Assembly (NCBI GenBank): GCA_903871735.1
Contig: CAIQHU010000042.1
Coordinates: 1-39,112, forward strand
Source of the DNA: an uncultured beta proteobacterium
Lineage (GTDB): Bacteria > Pseudomonadota > Gammaproteobacteria > Burkholderiales > Burkholderiaceae
DNA: 39,112 bases
Reading direction: 5' to 3'
Under the pieces are notes generated by a model. The model did no database searches. It was not told the origin of the DNA and worked only from the letters and a program-made list of their open reading frames with translations. A program made the translations under genes and the position numbers. This document shows, piece after piece, positions 25,213-32,013 of the stretch (positions are counted from its first letter, which is position 1; every line of letters begins with the position of its first letter).

Positions 25213-25662
25213 ATGGTTGGATTATATTGGGAAGAGTGGCAAGTTGGTAAAACATTTGAGAGTGCTGCTAGGACGATTACAGAAACAGACATTGTCAATT
25301 TTGCTGGTATATCAGGCGATTACAATCCATTACACATCAATGAAGAGTATTGCAAAAATACGCAATTTGGAACACGTATTGCGCATGGCCCATTGATTTA
25401 TGCCATTGCCGCAGGGCTATTATTTCAGTTACATTTATACGATGACACATTAATAGCATTTTTAGGATTTGAAAGTCTGAAATTTACCAAGCCGACCAAG
25501 ATTGGCGATACGATTCACGCCAAGATTACTGTGACGGAGTTAAGTGAAACATCCAAGTCAGATCGGGGCGTGATGAAACGTCAATTACAGGTTATTAATC
25601 AGCGCGGAGAAGTAGTTCAAGAGGGTATTCAAGCTTTTTTAATGAAGCGTAAACCAGCATGA
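25213..25662 (+). CDS. MaoC-like hot-dog enoyl-CoA hydratase
   Basis: 149 residues from the ATG at 25213, which has AAGGGG 7 nt before it and follows the CoA-transferase stop by 2 nt. The hydratase-2 motif is GDYNPLHINEEYCKNTQFGTR with catalytic Asp36 and His41, then IAHGPLI. It is a single hot-dog domain, so it works as a dimer. It would add water to the unsaturated CoA ester made by the ACAD. MaoC-type enzymes include itaconyl-CoA and mesaconyl-CoA hydratases. The 4-nt ATGA overlap with the next gene shows coupling. Confidence 0.93.
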   Translation: MVGLYWEEWQVGKTFESAARTITETDIVNFAGISGDYNPLHINEEYCKNTQFGTRIAHGPLIYAIAAGLLFQLHLYDDTLIAFLGFESLKFTKPTKIGDTIHAKITVTELSETSKSDRGVMKRQLQVINQRGEVVQEGIQAFLMKRKPA

Positions 25663-26552
25663 AGACTCCGAAAATTGGCTTTATTGGCTTAGGGTTAATG
25701 GGCGGGTGGCTAGTAAAGCATTTATTGGCTGCAAAGTATACGGTTCACGCTTTCGATCTTGATCCAGAAAAAATTGTAGCTGTTGCGGAGCACGGGGCAA
25801 TTCCGGTATCCGAACTGCGAGATTTACCATCACTTGTGGATGTCATTATTCTGTCTTTACCCAATTCAAAAATTGTCCGACAAGTCGTTCAAACAGATTT
25901 AAATTTATTTGCCCAACCGAAAAAAGATTTAATCATTTTAGATAGTTCAACTTCTGATCCTGAATTATCGATCGAGTTAGCTCAAGAGCTAGCCAGCCGA
26001 GGGATACATTTTTTAGACGCATCGATTAGTGGCACGAGTGAAATGTGTGCTGTCAAAGATACGATATTTATGGTGGGTGGGCAAGAGTCGATCTATGAGC
26101 AATGTTGTCCTATCTTTGCTGCCATGGCGCGTGAGTCAGTTTATATGGGGCCAAGTGGAACTGGCGCAGCAATTAAGTTAGTCGTTAATTTAGTATTATC
26201 GATTAATCGGATGGGGATGGCCGAAGGGTTAACGTTAGCAAAAAAAGCTGGTATCGATCAGCTAAAAGCTTTAGAGGTATTAAAAAAATCCGCCGCTTTT
26301 TCGAAGGCGATGGATCAGAAGGGCTATCGGATGGTGCATAGAGATTTTTATCCTCCCATCGGTCACTTAACAACGCACTATAAAGATGTGCAATTAATGG
26401 TATCTTACGCCGCTAGTTTGCATTGTCCAGTCCCGTTAATAAGTCTTAATGCTCAGGCACTTGCCTCTGAGTTAAGTAAAGGTGCAGGTGATCGTGATAG
26501 CTCAGCTGTGATTTGCTTTTATGATGGCTTGATTGCTAAAAGGCAGTCCTAA
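25659..26552 (+). CDS. NAD(P)-dependent beta-hydroxyacid dehydrogenase (3-hydroxyisobutyrate dehydrogenase family)
   Basis: 297 residues. The Rossmann motif is IGFIGLGLMGGW (6-17). The substrate signature, usually DAPVSGG, reads DASISGTSE (120-128), with Thr in place of the second Gly. The catalytic Lys173 and Asn177 are in GAAIKLVVN. A C-terminal helix carries HLTTHYKDVQL with the conserved KD. Family members oxidise or reduce 3-hydroxyisobutyrate, tartronate semialdehyde, 2-methyl-3-hydroxy acids and similar compounds. In this operon it may handle a hydroxy-acid formed after C-C cleavage. Its ATG overlaps the maoC-type stop. Confidence 0.93.
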   Translation: MKTPKIGFIGLGLMGGWLVKHLLAAKYTVHAFDLDPEKIVAVAEHGAIPVSELRDLPSLVDVIILSLPNSKIVRQVVQTDLNLFAQPKKDLIILDSSTSDPELSIELAQELASRGIHFLDASISGTSEMCAVKDTIFMVGGQESIYEQCCPIFAAMARESVYMGPSGTGAAIKLVVNLVLSINRMGMAEGLTLAKKAGIDQLKALEVLKKSAAFSKAMDQKGYRMVHRDFYPPIGHLTTHYKDVQLMVSYAASLHCPVPLISLNAQALASELSKGAGDRDSSAVICFYDGLIAKRQS

Positions 26553-26556
26553 GCTA

Positions 26557-27315
26557 ATGCAATTTTCTGGTGTGATTGTGGTTGTAACAGGGGCTAGTCA
26601 GGGTATCGGTAAAGAAATTGCCCTCCAATTTGCGCGTGAGGGGGCACATGTTTGTGCGCTCGCCAGAAATCAAATTGATTTAGATGGTTTAGTCGAAAAG
26701 ATTAAAGCTACGGGAGGTCATGCAAGTGCCCACGCTGTAGATGTTACAAAGGCTGTTTCGATTCGAGAGACTATCAACGAGATTGGCCAGACATATGCGC
26801 ATATCGATATTTTAGTGCATGCGGTAGGTGGTTTTAAGCGTTTATTACCGGTGGAAGAAATTACTGAAATAGAATGGGATGAAGTCCTCAATGTTAATCT
26901 CAAATCGGTTTTTTTATGTACCCAAGCGGTAGTTCCCTGGATGAAAATCCGGCCATCAGGACGAATCATTTTGCTAGGATCAATTGCAGGCGTATCACCC
27001 AACCCGCATGCCAAGTCATACTTACCATATGGCGCAGCAAAGGCAGGAGTTCTTGGCTATACAAAACATTTAGCAAAAGAACTGGGTGGCTTTGGTATTA
27101 CTGTTAATGCTGTATCACCAGGTACAACAGCGACGGAACGTGTCATGCAAATTCGGAGTGAAAACGATTTACAAAAATTAGCAGCCGCCAATCCATTGAA
27201 TCACCGGATTGAGCCTGGCGATAGTGCGGCTGCTGTTTTATTTTTAGCTTCACCACAGGCTAAAGGGATTACCGGTGTTAACTTAAATGTCAATGCAGGA
27301 AGTGTCATGCTCTAG
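26557..27315 (+). CDS. Short-chain dehydrogenase/reductase (SDR)
   Basis: 252 residues from the ATG at 26557; an in-frame TTG at 26533 inside the preceding gene is a less likely start. The cofactor loop TGASQGIG is at 11-18, Asn114 in NVNLKS, catalytic Ser142 in LLGSIAG, Tyr158 and Lys162 in YGAAK. The usual NNAG is replaced by HAVGG (88-92). The C-terminus GITGVNLNVNAGSV fits the FabG-like group. A second alcohol/ketone step in the pathway, beside the beta-hydroxyacid dehydrogenase, is implied. The exact substrate cannot be read from sequence. Confidence 0.93.
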   Translation: MQFSGVIVVVTGASQGIGKEIALQFAREGAHVCALARNQIDLDGLVEKIKATGGHASAHAVDVTKAVSIRETINEIGQTYAHIDILVHAVGGFKRLLPVEEITEIEWDEVLNVNLKSVFLCTQAVVPWMKIRPSGRIILLGSIAGVSPNPHAKSYLPYGAAKAGVLGYTKHLAKELGGFGITVNAVSPGTTATERVMQIRSENDLQKLAAANPLNHRIEPGDSAAAVLFLASPQAKGITGVNLNVNAGSVML

Positions 27316-27336
27316 TCAACTAAAGAAGGAGAAAAC

Positions 27337-27801
27337 ATGGAATTAAAAGCAACCTTACAAGTCCTCAATCAAGCGGATTATCCTGGTCGACGAGGCGTCA
27401 CTGATGGACAAACCTATCAACGATTGATTGGTTGGCCTGAGGTAAATGAAACAGATCGAGTCCGTCTTGGTAGAGCTACTTATGCGCCGGGTACGTATGA
27501 ACAGTTACATTGGCATCCGATTGAGGCATGTTATTACGTGATTGCTGGCAGTGCGACTGTGCGAAATGTTTCTGGGGAGGAGTTTGAGGTGGGGCCTGGC
27601 TCCATGATTTATGCCCCGCCCGGCATCGCTGGTGCACATGAATGGGAAGTTAAGGAGCATTTAGAAATCCTTGATATTCGGGCTTGCAATGAGACCAATC
27701 GCAAGATGCAATATACCGTTGATAAGAAGACTATGCGATCATTTATTGATTTAGAGGATATTCATTATCGAGATGCGATAAGTTTTAAATCGCATTATTA
27801 A
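27337..27801 (+). CDS. Cupin-domain protein, last gene of the CoA operon
   Basis: 154 residues; AAGGAG precedes the ATG. Cupin motif 1 is YEQLHWHPIEACYYVIAGSATV with two His and a Glu; motif 2 is GPGSMIYAPPGIAGAHEWEV with the final His. All metal ligands are present. It is cytoplasmic. It closes the operon 21 nt after the SDR. The start of the protein (VLNQADYPGRRGVTDGQTYQ) is not a motif I recognise. It could be a metal-dependent isomerase or decarboxylase, or a ligand-binding accessory. A separate promoter begins just after it. Confidence 0.88.
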   Translation: MELKATLQVLNQADYPGRRGVTDGQTYQRLIGWPEVNETDRVRLGRATYAPGTYEQLHWHPIEACYYVIAGSATVRNVSGEEFEVGPGSMIYAPPGIAGAHEWEVKEHLEILDIRACNETNRKMQYTVDKKTMRSFIDLEDIHYRDAISFKSHY

Positions 27802-27829
27802 TAGAGAGTAGATAGGAATTTGGCCAATT

Positions 27830-27858
27830 TTGGGTGAGTTCGCACTAATCCATATAAT
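27830..27858 (+). promoter_or_regulatory. Sigma70-like promoter for the second cupin gene
   Basis: A perfect -10 TATAAT (27853-27858) lies 17 bp after TTGGGT (27830-27835), 31 nt before the ATG at 27889. It implies that this cupin can be expressed apart from the operon upstream. Confidence 0.5.
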
Positions 27859-27888
27859 GAACTATAACGACAGAGAAGGAAAATTTTA

Positions 27889-28464
27889 ATGGAACAAGCT
27901 AAAGGGTATGTTCGCCGTATTGTTACTGGTCATGATGAACATGGTCAATCGATAGTAACCGAAGATTGTGCTGCACCAGCGGTTCATACGAACCCCAAAC
28001 GCGTTGGATTTTATTGCACCAATTTGTGGATTACGCATGAGACCCCTGCGGCAGTGAATAATGGTCCTGATCCAACGACTGGGCCAATGGTGCTAGAGCC
28101 ACCTAAAAGTGGTTCCGTGGTGCGGATTATTGAATTTGGCCCTGAAGGCGACTGGACAAAACAATTGGGCTCGGAAGGCGCAAAAGCTGCCTTTGGCGCG
28201 ATGGGGACGGATAAGGCCTCAACCTTTAAACAGGGTGGTCATCCTTTAATGCACCGTACAGAGTCGGTTGATTATGCCTTGATTTTAGAGGGGGAGATTT
28301 ATTTGGTCTTGGATCAAGAAGAGCGTCTCATGCGGCAAGGGGATTTTTTAGTCGAACGTGGAACAAGTCATGCATGGGCAAACCGGTCTGGTAAACCCTG
28401 TAAGATTTTATTTGTATTAATTGATGGTAAGTTTGATCCTGAATTAGCAAAACATTTTGGGTAA
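27889..28464 (+). CDS. Cupin-domain protein with extended N-terminus
   Basis: 191 residues; GAAGGA before the ATG. The N-terminal ~100 residues (VRRIVTGHDEHGQSIV..., FYCTNLWITHETPA) are a known companion of small cupins in catabolic clusters. The cupin core follows: HPLMHRTESVDYALILEGEI (His, His, Glu-like positions) and RQGDFLVERGTSHAWANRS with the third His. Metal binding is likely. No signal peptide. Proteins of this build are often annotated only as cupins; I cannot assign a reaction. It has its own promoter and is followed at 77 nt by the PH-domain gene. Confidence 0.88.
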   Translation: MEQAKGYVRRIVTGHDEHGQSIVTEDCAAPAVHTNPKRVGFYCTNLWITHETPAAVNNGPDPTTGPMVLEPPKSGSVVRIIEFGPEGDWTKQLGSEGAKAAFGAMGTDKASTFKQGGHPLMHRTESVDYALILEGEIYLVLDQEERLMRQGDFLVERGTSHAWANRSGKPCKILFVLIDGKFDPELAKHFG

Positions 28465-28541
28465 TTATTGAGTAAGGTATATCTGTTCTCATGCGTCAAG
28501 TAATGATCATTTAAATAGATTTTGTATGGGACTCGACAAAT

Positions 28542-28898
28542 ATGGGCTCTTACGTTAACAAAAACTTAATTAGTCAAGAATTAGTGATTTATGAAGCCAG
28601 AAATCATTGGCTTTATTTTTTTGCACATCCCATTGCTTACTTATTTAAATCGAATGAATATGTCCTTACGAATAAACGGGTAGTAGTCAAGGAGGGAATT
28701 ATCTCTCGCAGAAGTGTGGAGATGAATTTATCAAAAATAGAATCAATTAATGTTGATCAAACAATTTTGGGCCGTATTTTAGGCTACGGAACTTTTACGA
28801 TTATTGGCTCTGGTGGTACAAGAGAAACATTTTTTTATGTATCAAATCCCTTGAAAATTCGGAGAACTTTTCAAGAAGTAGTCAGTCAAACAGAGTAG
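28542..28898 (+). CDS. Bacterial PH-domain (bPH_2/DUF304-like) protein
   Basis: 118 residues. The sequence YVLTNKRVVVKEGIISRRSVEMNLSKIESINVDQTILGRILGYGTFTIIGSGGTRETFFYVSNP is the DUF304/bPH_2 pattern (TNxRxxxxxGxxxxxxxxxxxxxIxxVxxxQsxxGRxxGxGtv). Members are membrane-associated or cytoplasmic beta-sandwich proteins of unknown role. Here no transmembrane helix pair is present; only a short hydrophobic WLYFFAHPIAYLF near the N-terminus, which may touch the membrane. No tie to the neighbouring catabolic genes is visible. Confidence 0.85.
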   Translation: MGSYVNKNLISQELVIYEARNHWLYFFAHPIAYLFKSNEYVLTNKRVVVKEGIISRRSVEMNLSKIESINVDQTILGRILGYGTFTIIGSGGTRETFFYVSNPLKIRRTFQEVVSQTE

Positions 28899-28975
28899 GA
28901 GTTTTTGATGGTTCGTAAGCAATGTCAGATGATCTTATTGGAATTTTTCTTGGGGTGTTTGATTTGCAGGCTGTT

Positions 28976-29660
28976 AAGTTTCAAGTAATGAGTACTGACG
29001 CGGTCAATTAGGACTTTATTAGCAGTAGCACAATATACCAAGAGTGCAGGTCATCAGGTAAAAATTTGCTTAGGAACATCTCCACAATTTACCAAGTTAT
29101 TTGTAGATCAACCAGTTGCAGACCTTTTGATTGCGCTCGTATCTTTGACTCCTGAGTAAAATCACACAGGGACTTTAGTGACTGATAAGGCCTTTTAATT
29201 GGGCAAGTTGGCACTGGCGTGACTATTCTAAAAACATTAAATAGTCCGCAAATTTCAAAGGTGGAGAGTTTTAATGTCCCCTTATTACAATTGGATTATT
29301 TAGTGTATAACCAAGCTTTGACGGGTAATTATTTAGCGAAATTATTTGAAGAGTTAGGTATCATTTGTCGGTTACTGGAAAAACCAGACGATTTGTCAAT
29401 GGGCATTTAGTGCTGGAACAAGTTATCCATGGAACGGGTAATAAAAATGGTTTTGGGGCTATTACCGAAATTAAGAGGTTTGTATCCAAAGGATTGAAAT
29501 GTGTGGGGTCATTACCACGGTAACTAAAAACTATACGACTTATTCGGTTGGGGTTATGAAGAGTGTCAAGTATCCCAACGAGGCTAGAGATTATTAAGTG
29601 TTTTTAGGCGGGAGCGCCAAACCTTTTTTGAACAAGTCAGTATTGAATCACTTTAATCGA
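28976..29660 (+). pseudogene. Decayed ModA-like substrate-binding protein gene
   Basis: Fragments in shifting frames rebuild a molybdate-type binding protein fold. First VMSTDAVN, then TLLAVAQYTKSAGHQVKICLG and VADLLIALVSLTPE ending in a stop. GTLVTDKAF follows, then LIGQVGTGVTILKTL, YLVYNQALTGNYLAKLFEELGI and a stop. GHLVLEQVIHGTGNKNGFGAITEIKRF follows in another frame, then KNYTTYSVGVMKSVKYPNEARDY, a stop, and VFLGGSAKPFLNKSVLN. Order and spacing match ModA-like proteins (SxGAV..., GRVGxGV, VYNQAxxGxY, GAITEI, aAFLxfLaxP). At least three frameshifts and several stops make it dead. No modB or modC remnant is seen nearby. It accounts for the gene-free stretch between the PH-domain gene and the VOC gene. 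Confidence 0.85.
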
Positions 29661-29719
29661 CAGGTTACCTGGGCAAAGCCTTAAAGAATGAACTGACGGA
29701 CTGTGGCTTGCTCTGGGTC

Positions 29720-29740
29720 TGAAGACGAAGAGGGTCTTCA
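29720..29740. terminator. Stem-loop near the 3' end of the VOC gene
   Basis: TGAAGAC (29720-29726) and GTCTTCA (29734-29740) form a 7-bp stem with a 7-nt loop, 18 nt beyond the stop of the minus-strand VOC gene. No T-run follows, so its role as terminator is uncertain. Confidence 0.3.
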
Positions 29741-29757
29741 ATGGATCAGATCCTTAT

Positions 29758-30249
29758 TTAGTTAGTAACTGTTTGACCGCTATCAGTCCAAGTTGCTACT
29801 CGGCCAGCACGAAGGGCCTCTTCAGCAGCAAAATTGAGCTCTACTTTAATCCCATTAATCGGCTCTCTTAAAAATAATTGATACAAATGCGAATTATGTG
29901 CTTTACGTTCACTAAATTCAATGCCATTTTTTTGAAAGCGTTCTATGAACTCTTCAATTTTTTCGCAGTTAAAACAAACATGATCAATGCGAGCTGAGCC
30001 AAGTGCACCCGCACTGTTATCGATGGGTTTGGAATCGTCTGGTGTACTCAGATAAGCAATTTGATGTTCGGAGTATTTAGCCTTACCTACATGAATTACA
30101 TCTTGGTCACCGATATAAAGCCAGTAAACCGGAAATCCGAATTCGGGATGGTAGCCATCCCGAAAACCCAAGTTTTGGCAAAACCAATCTCTAGTACCCT
30201 CAGGGTCATGGGTCAAAATCAAAATATGTTCCATAAACTTTAGTCCCAT
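29758..30249 (-). CDS. VOC (glyoxalase/bleomycin-resistance/dioxygenase) superfamily protein
   Basis: 163 residues from the ATG at 30249, 7 nt after a GGAG; a GTG one codon earlier is the alternative. Two beta-alpha-beta-beta-beta units are visible: MEHILILTHDPEGTRDWFCQNLGF with WLYIGDQDVIHVG, and RIDHVCFNCEKIEEFIERFQKNGIEF with YQLFLREPINGIKVELNF. His4 of MEHIL-type, His in RIDHV and the late Glu in KVELNF are candidate metal ligands. Enzymes of this fold act as lyases, epimerases or dioxygenases. The substrate is unknown. It is probably cotranscribed with the upstream DUF1653 gene 28 nt away, and contains a strong internal hairpin. Confidence 0.9.
   Translation of the reverse strand: MGLKFMEHILILTHDPEGTRDWFCQNLGFRDGYHPEFGFPVYWLYIGDQDVIHVGKAKYSEHQIAYLSTPDDSKPIDNSAGALGSARIDHVCFNCEKIEEFIERFQKNGIEFSERKAHNSHLYQLFLREPINGIKVELNFAAEEALRAGRVATWTDSGQTVTN
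30142..30164. repeat. Perfect 10-bp inverted repeat inside the VOC gene
   Basis: TTCGGGATGG and CCATCCCGAA flank a 3-nt loop. It lies in coding DNA for the RDGYHPEF stretch, close to the 5' end of the VOC reading frame, and would fold strongly in RNA of either strand. Confidence 0.7.
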
Positions 30250-30277
30250 CACGAATCTCCTTTTGTTAAATTAGGCA

Positions 30278-30517
30278 TTATTCAATTGCAATAAATCGAC
30301 CGTCGAGCATTTCAGAAGCAGGCCGAACCCAATGACTCTGATTAGAAAGAGCCTGATAAACGTATACCTGTTCAAGGGTTGCCTCGATATTTGCTTGGCA
30401 AATAATCTGATAAAGCCCTCCAGTTTTGAGGTGTTGGAGTTTTTGGCCTGGTTGAAAAACAGTTTTATTGTGCATGAATGGCTGAATCTGCTGTGAGCTA
30501 TGTATAAATATTACCAT
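30278..30517 (-). CDS. DUF1653-family small protein
   Basis: 79 residues if started at the ATG at 30517, which has AGAG 5 nt before it. A later Met at 30475 gives just the domain. The core PGQKLQHLKTGGLYQIICQANIEATLEQVYVYQALSNQSHWVRPASEML is the DUF1653 pattern (YrHxKGgxYxvlxxAxhseTxExxVvYqaLy...xWvRPxxmF). The typical KGG reads KTGG here. Function of the family is unknown. The gene precedes the VOC gene by 28 nt on the same strand and is divergent from the Ldh2-type dehydrogenase across ~100 bp. Confidence 0.82.
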   Translation of the reverse strand: MVIFIHSSQQIQPFMHNKTVFQPGQKLQHLKTGGLYQIICQANIEATLEQVYVYQALSNQSHWVRPASEMLDGRFIAIE

Positions 30518-30621
30518 TTTTCTCTTTATTTCTATCAATTACTTGATCTGAGCCATGGAATTGGATTTTCAGGGCCTGATCGATATTTAATCTAAAATGA
30601 TTTTTTATTTAAGTAAACTTT

Positions 30622-31659
30622 ATGACTCTTCAAAATCAAATTATTTCAGAAAAAGACCTCACGCAGTTAGGAATAGATGCTTTTATTCAATTAGGTTTAA
30701 AGCCCAATGATGCCAAAGATGTCGTACAAATCTTAGTACTTGCAGACCTATTTGGTTTATCAACGCATGGTTTGAGTCGGATTGAATCTTATGGTGATCG
30801 ATTACGAATTGGTGGAATAAATCCACAGCCTCAAATTGTTGTTGAACGCATCGCTTCGGCCATGGTTCGAGTGAATGGCGACAATGGCGTTGGCCCTTTA
30901 GTAGGGATGCGAACCCTGGAGGCGGCTATGGCTGTTGCTAAGGACTGTGGAATTGGTATTGCATTAGCGCGGGGGAGTAACCATTTTGGACCTATTTCAC
31001 CCTACGCATTGTTAGCTGCTGAGCAAGGTTTTGCAACGATCATCGGTAGTAATGCGACAACAACTATTGCGCCATGGGGTGGAACTGATGCACGGTTGGG
31101 TAATAGTCCTCTTGGTTTTGGTGTGCCAAATCCTGGTGGGCGACCATTTCTATTAGATATGGCCATGAGTGTTGTAGCGCGAGCCAAGATTCGTAATGCA
31201 CTCAAAAGAGGGGAGTCCATCCCCAACACTTGGGGTACAGACGCTATGGGCGTGCCTACGACTGATCCGAAAGCTGCTTTAGATGGATTCTTATTACCAA
31301 TTGGTGGGCACAAGGGATACGGTATTGCATTATTAGTCGATTTATTTGCTGGATTATTATCCAATGCAGCCTATTTAACTCATATTAAGTCGTGGCAAGA
31401 CGCGCCCGATGAGCCGCAAAATGTAGGGCACTTTTTTATCCTCATTGATACGAAGGTATTAGGTTCTCCGGAGTGGCTTGCGCAGCGCATGAATGACTTT
31501 GCGAGTATCCTCACGGATAGTCCGCCAATTGATCCAAGTAAGCCGGTTATAGTACCTGGCTCCATTGAATTAGATAGAATGGTCCAGCAACGTCAATTAG
31601 GCATTGAGATTAGTTTAGAGACGATAAAGCAATTACAAAAATATACGAACGGGGCATGA
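30622..31659 (+). CDS. Malate/L-lactate dehydrogenase-family (Ldh2) oxidoreductase
   Basis: 345 residues, the normal length of the Ldh2/YlbC group, whose NAD(P)-binding fold is unlike classical Rossmann dehydrogenases. Key stretches: LADLFGLSTHGLSRIESY (catalytic His), GIALARGSNHFGPISPYALLA, IGSNATTTIAPWGGTDARLGNSPLGFGVP, FLLDMAMSVVARAKI, and LPIGGHKGYGIALLVDLFAGLLS. Family members reduce or oxidise 2-oxo/2-hydroxy acids such as malate, lactate, sulfolactate, ureidoglycolate or 2,3-diketogulonate. A weak TTGGAT (30561) / TATTTA (30584) pair with 17-bp spacing may be its promoter. A Bug remnant directly follows and overlaps its stop, so the enzyme once had a cognate receptor. Confidence 0.93.
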   Translation: MTLQNQIISEKDLTQLGIDAFIQLGLKPNDAKDVVQILVLADLFGLSTHGLSRIESYGDRLRIGGINPQPQIVVERIASAMVRVNGDNGVGPLVGMRTLEAAMAVAKDCGIGIALARGSNHFGPISPYALLAAEQGFATIIGSNATTTIAPWGGTDARLGNSPLGFGVPNPGGRPFLLDMAMSVVARAKIRNALKRGESIPNTWGTDAMGVPTTDPKAALDGFLLPIGGHKGYGIALLVDLFAGLLSNAAYLTHIKSWQDAPDEPQNVGHFFILIDTKVLGSPEWLAQRMNDFASILTDSPPIDPSKPVIVPGSIELDRMVQQRQLGIEISLETIKQLQKYTNGA

Positions 31660-31986
31660 TTATTATGAAAACAAAGTTGTTTCAGCGAGTAATCGCAGTA
31701 AGACTTTAGTGTAATTGTCAACGATGCAAGAAGCAGGATTTAAAGGCTTTAACATTGCACAATTTCAAGGATTATCGGCTCCGGCATGGACTGTCCAGTG
31801 ATTATTGCGCGCCTTGACAACGAAGTCATAAAGGCGCTTAGGGCCCTGGGTACTGTAAAAAGATTAGTCGATGATGGTAGTAATGAAATTATCGGAAGTA
31901 GCCCAAAAGATTTTTCTACGCAAATACACAATGAATTAAAGATGTATGCAAAACTATTACCGGATGCCAAAATCCAAGCCCAGTAA
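31656..31986 (+). pseudogene. Remnant of a Bug/TctC receptor gene
   Basis: The C-terminal third of a Bug protein is recognisable: STMQEAGFKGFNIAQFQGLSAPA, a frameshift, then IIARLDNEVIKALRALGTVK, RLVDDGSNEIIGSSPKDFST and a tail ending KIQAQ. Upstream, ATGATTATTATG overlaps the Ldh2 stop and reads MIIMKTKLFQRVIAV before a TAG. That resembles a signal-peptide start, as if the middle of the gene had been deleted, though RVIAV could also be the pre-C-terminal strand. The remaining 200-residue core is absent. Non-functional. Confidence 0.85.
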
Positions 31987-32013
31987 AACGGGCGGCCATT
32001 CTATAGTAGTTTT

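Noticed and set aside
29219..29410. A 63-codon frame as a small gene
   Set aside because: It is one in-frame fragment of the ModA-like pseudogene; the flanking pieces continue the same protein in other frames.
31786..31986. A 66-codon frame after the Ldh2-type gene as a separate small gene
   Set aside because: Its sequence is the C-terminal tail of a Bug protein, continued upstream in another frame, so it is part of a pseudogene.
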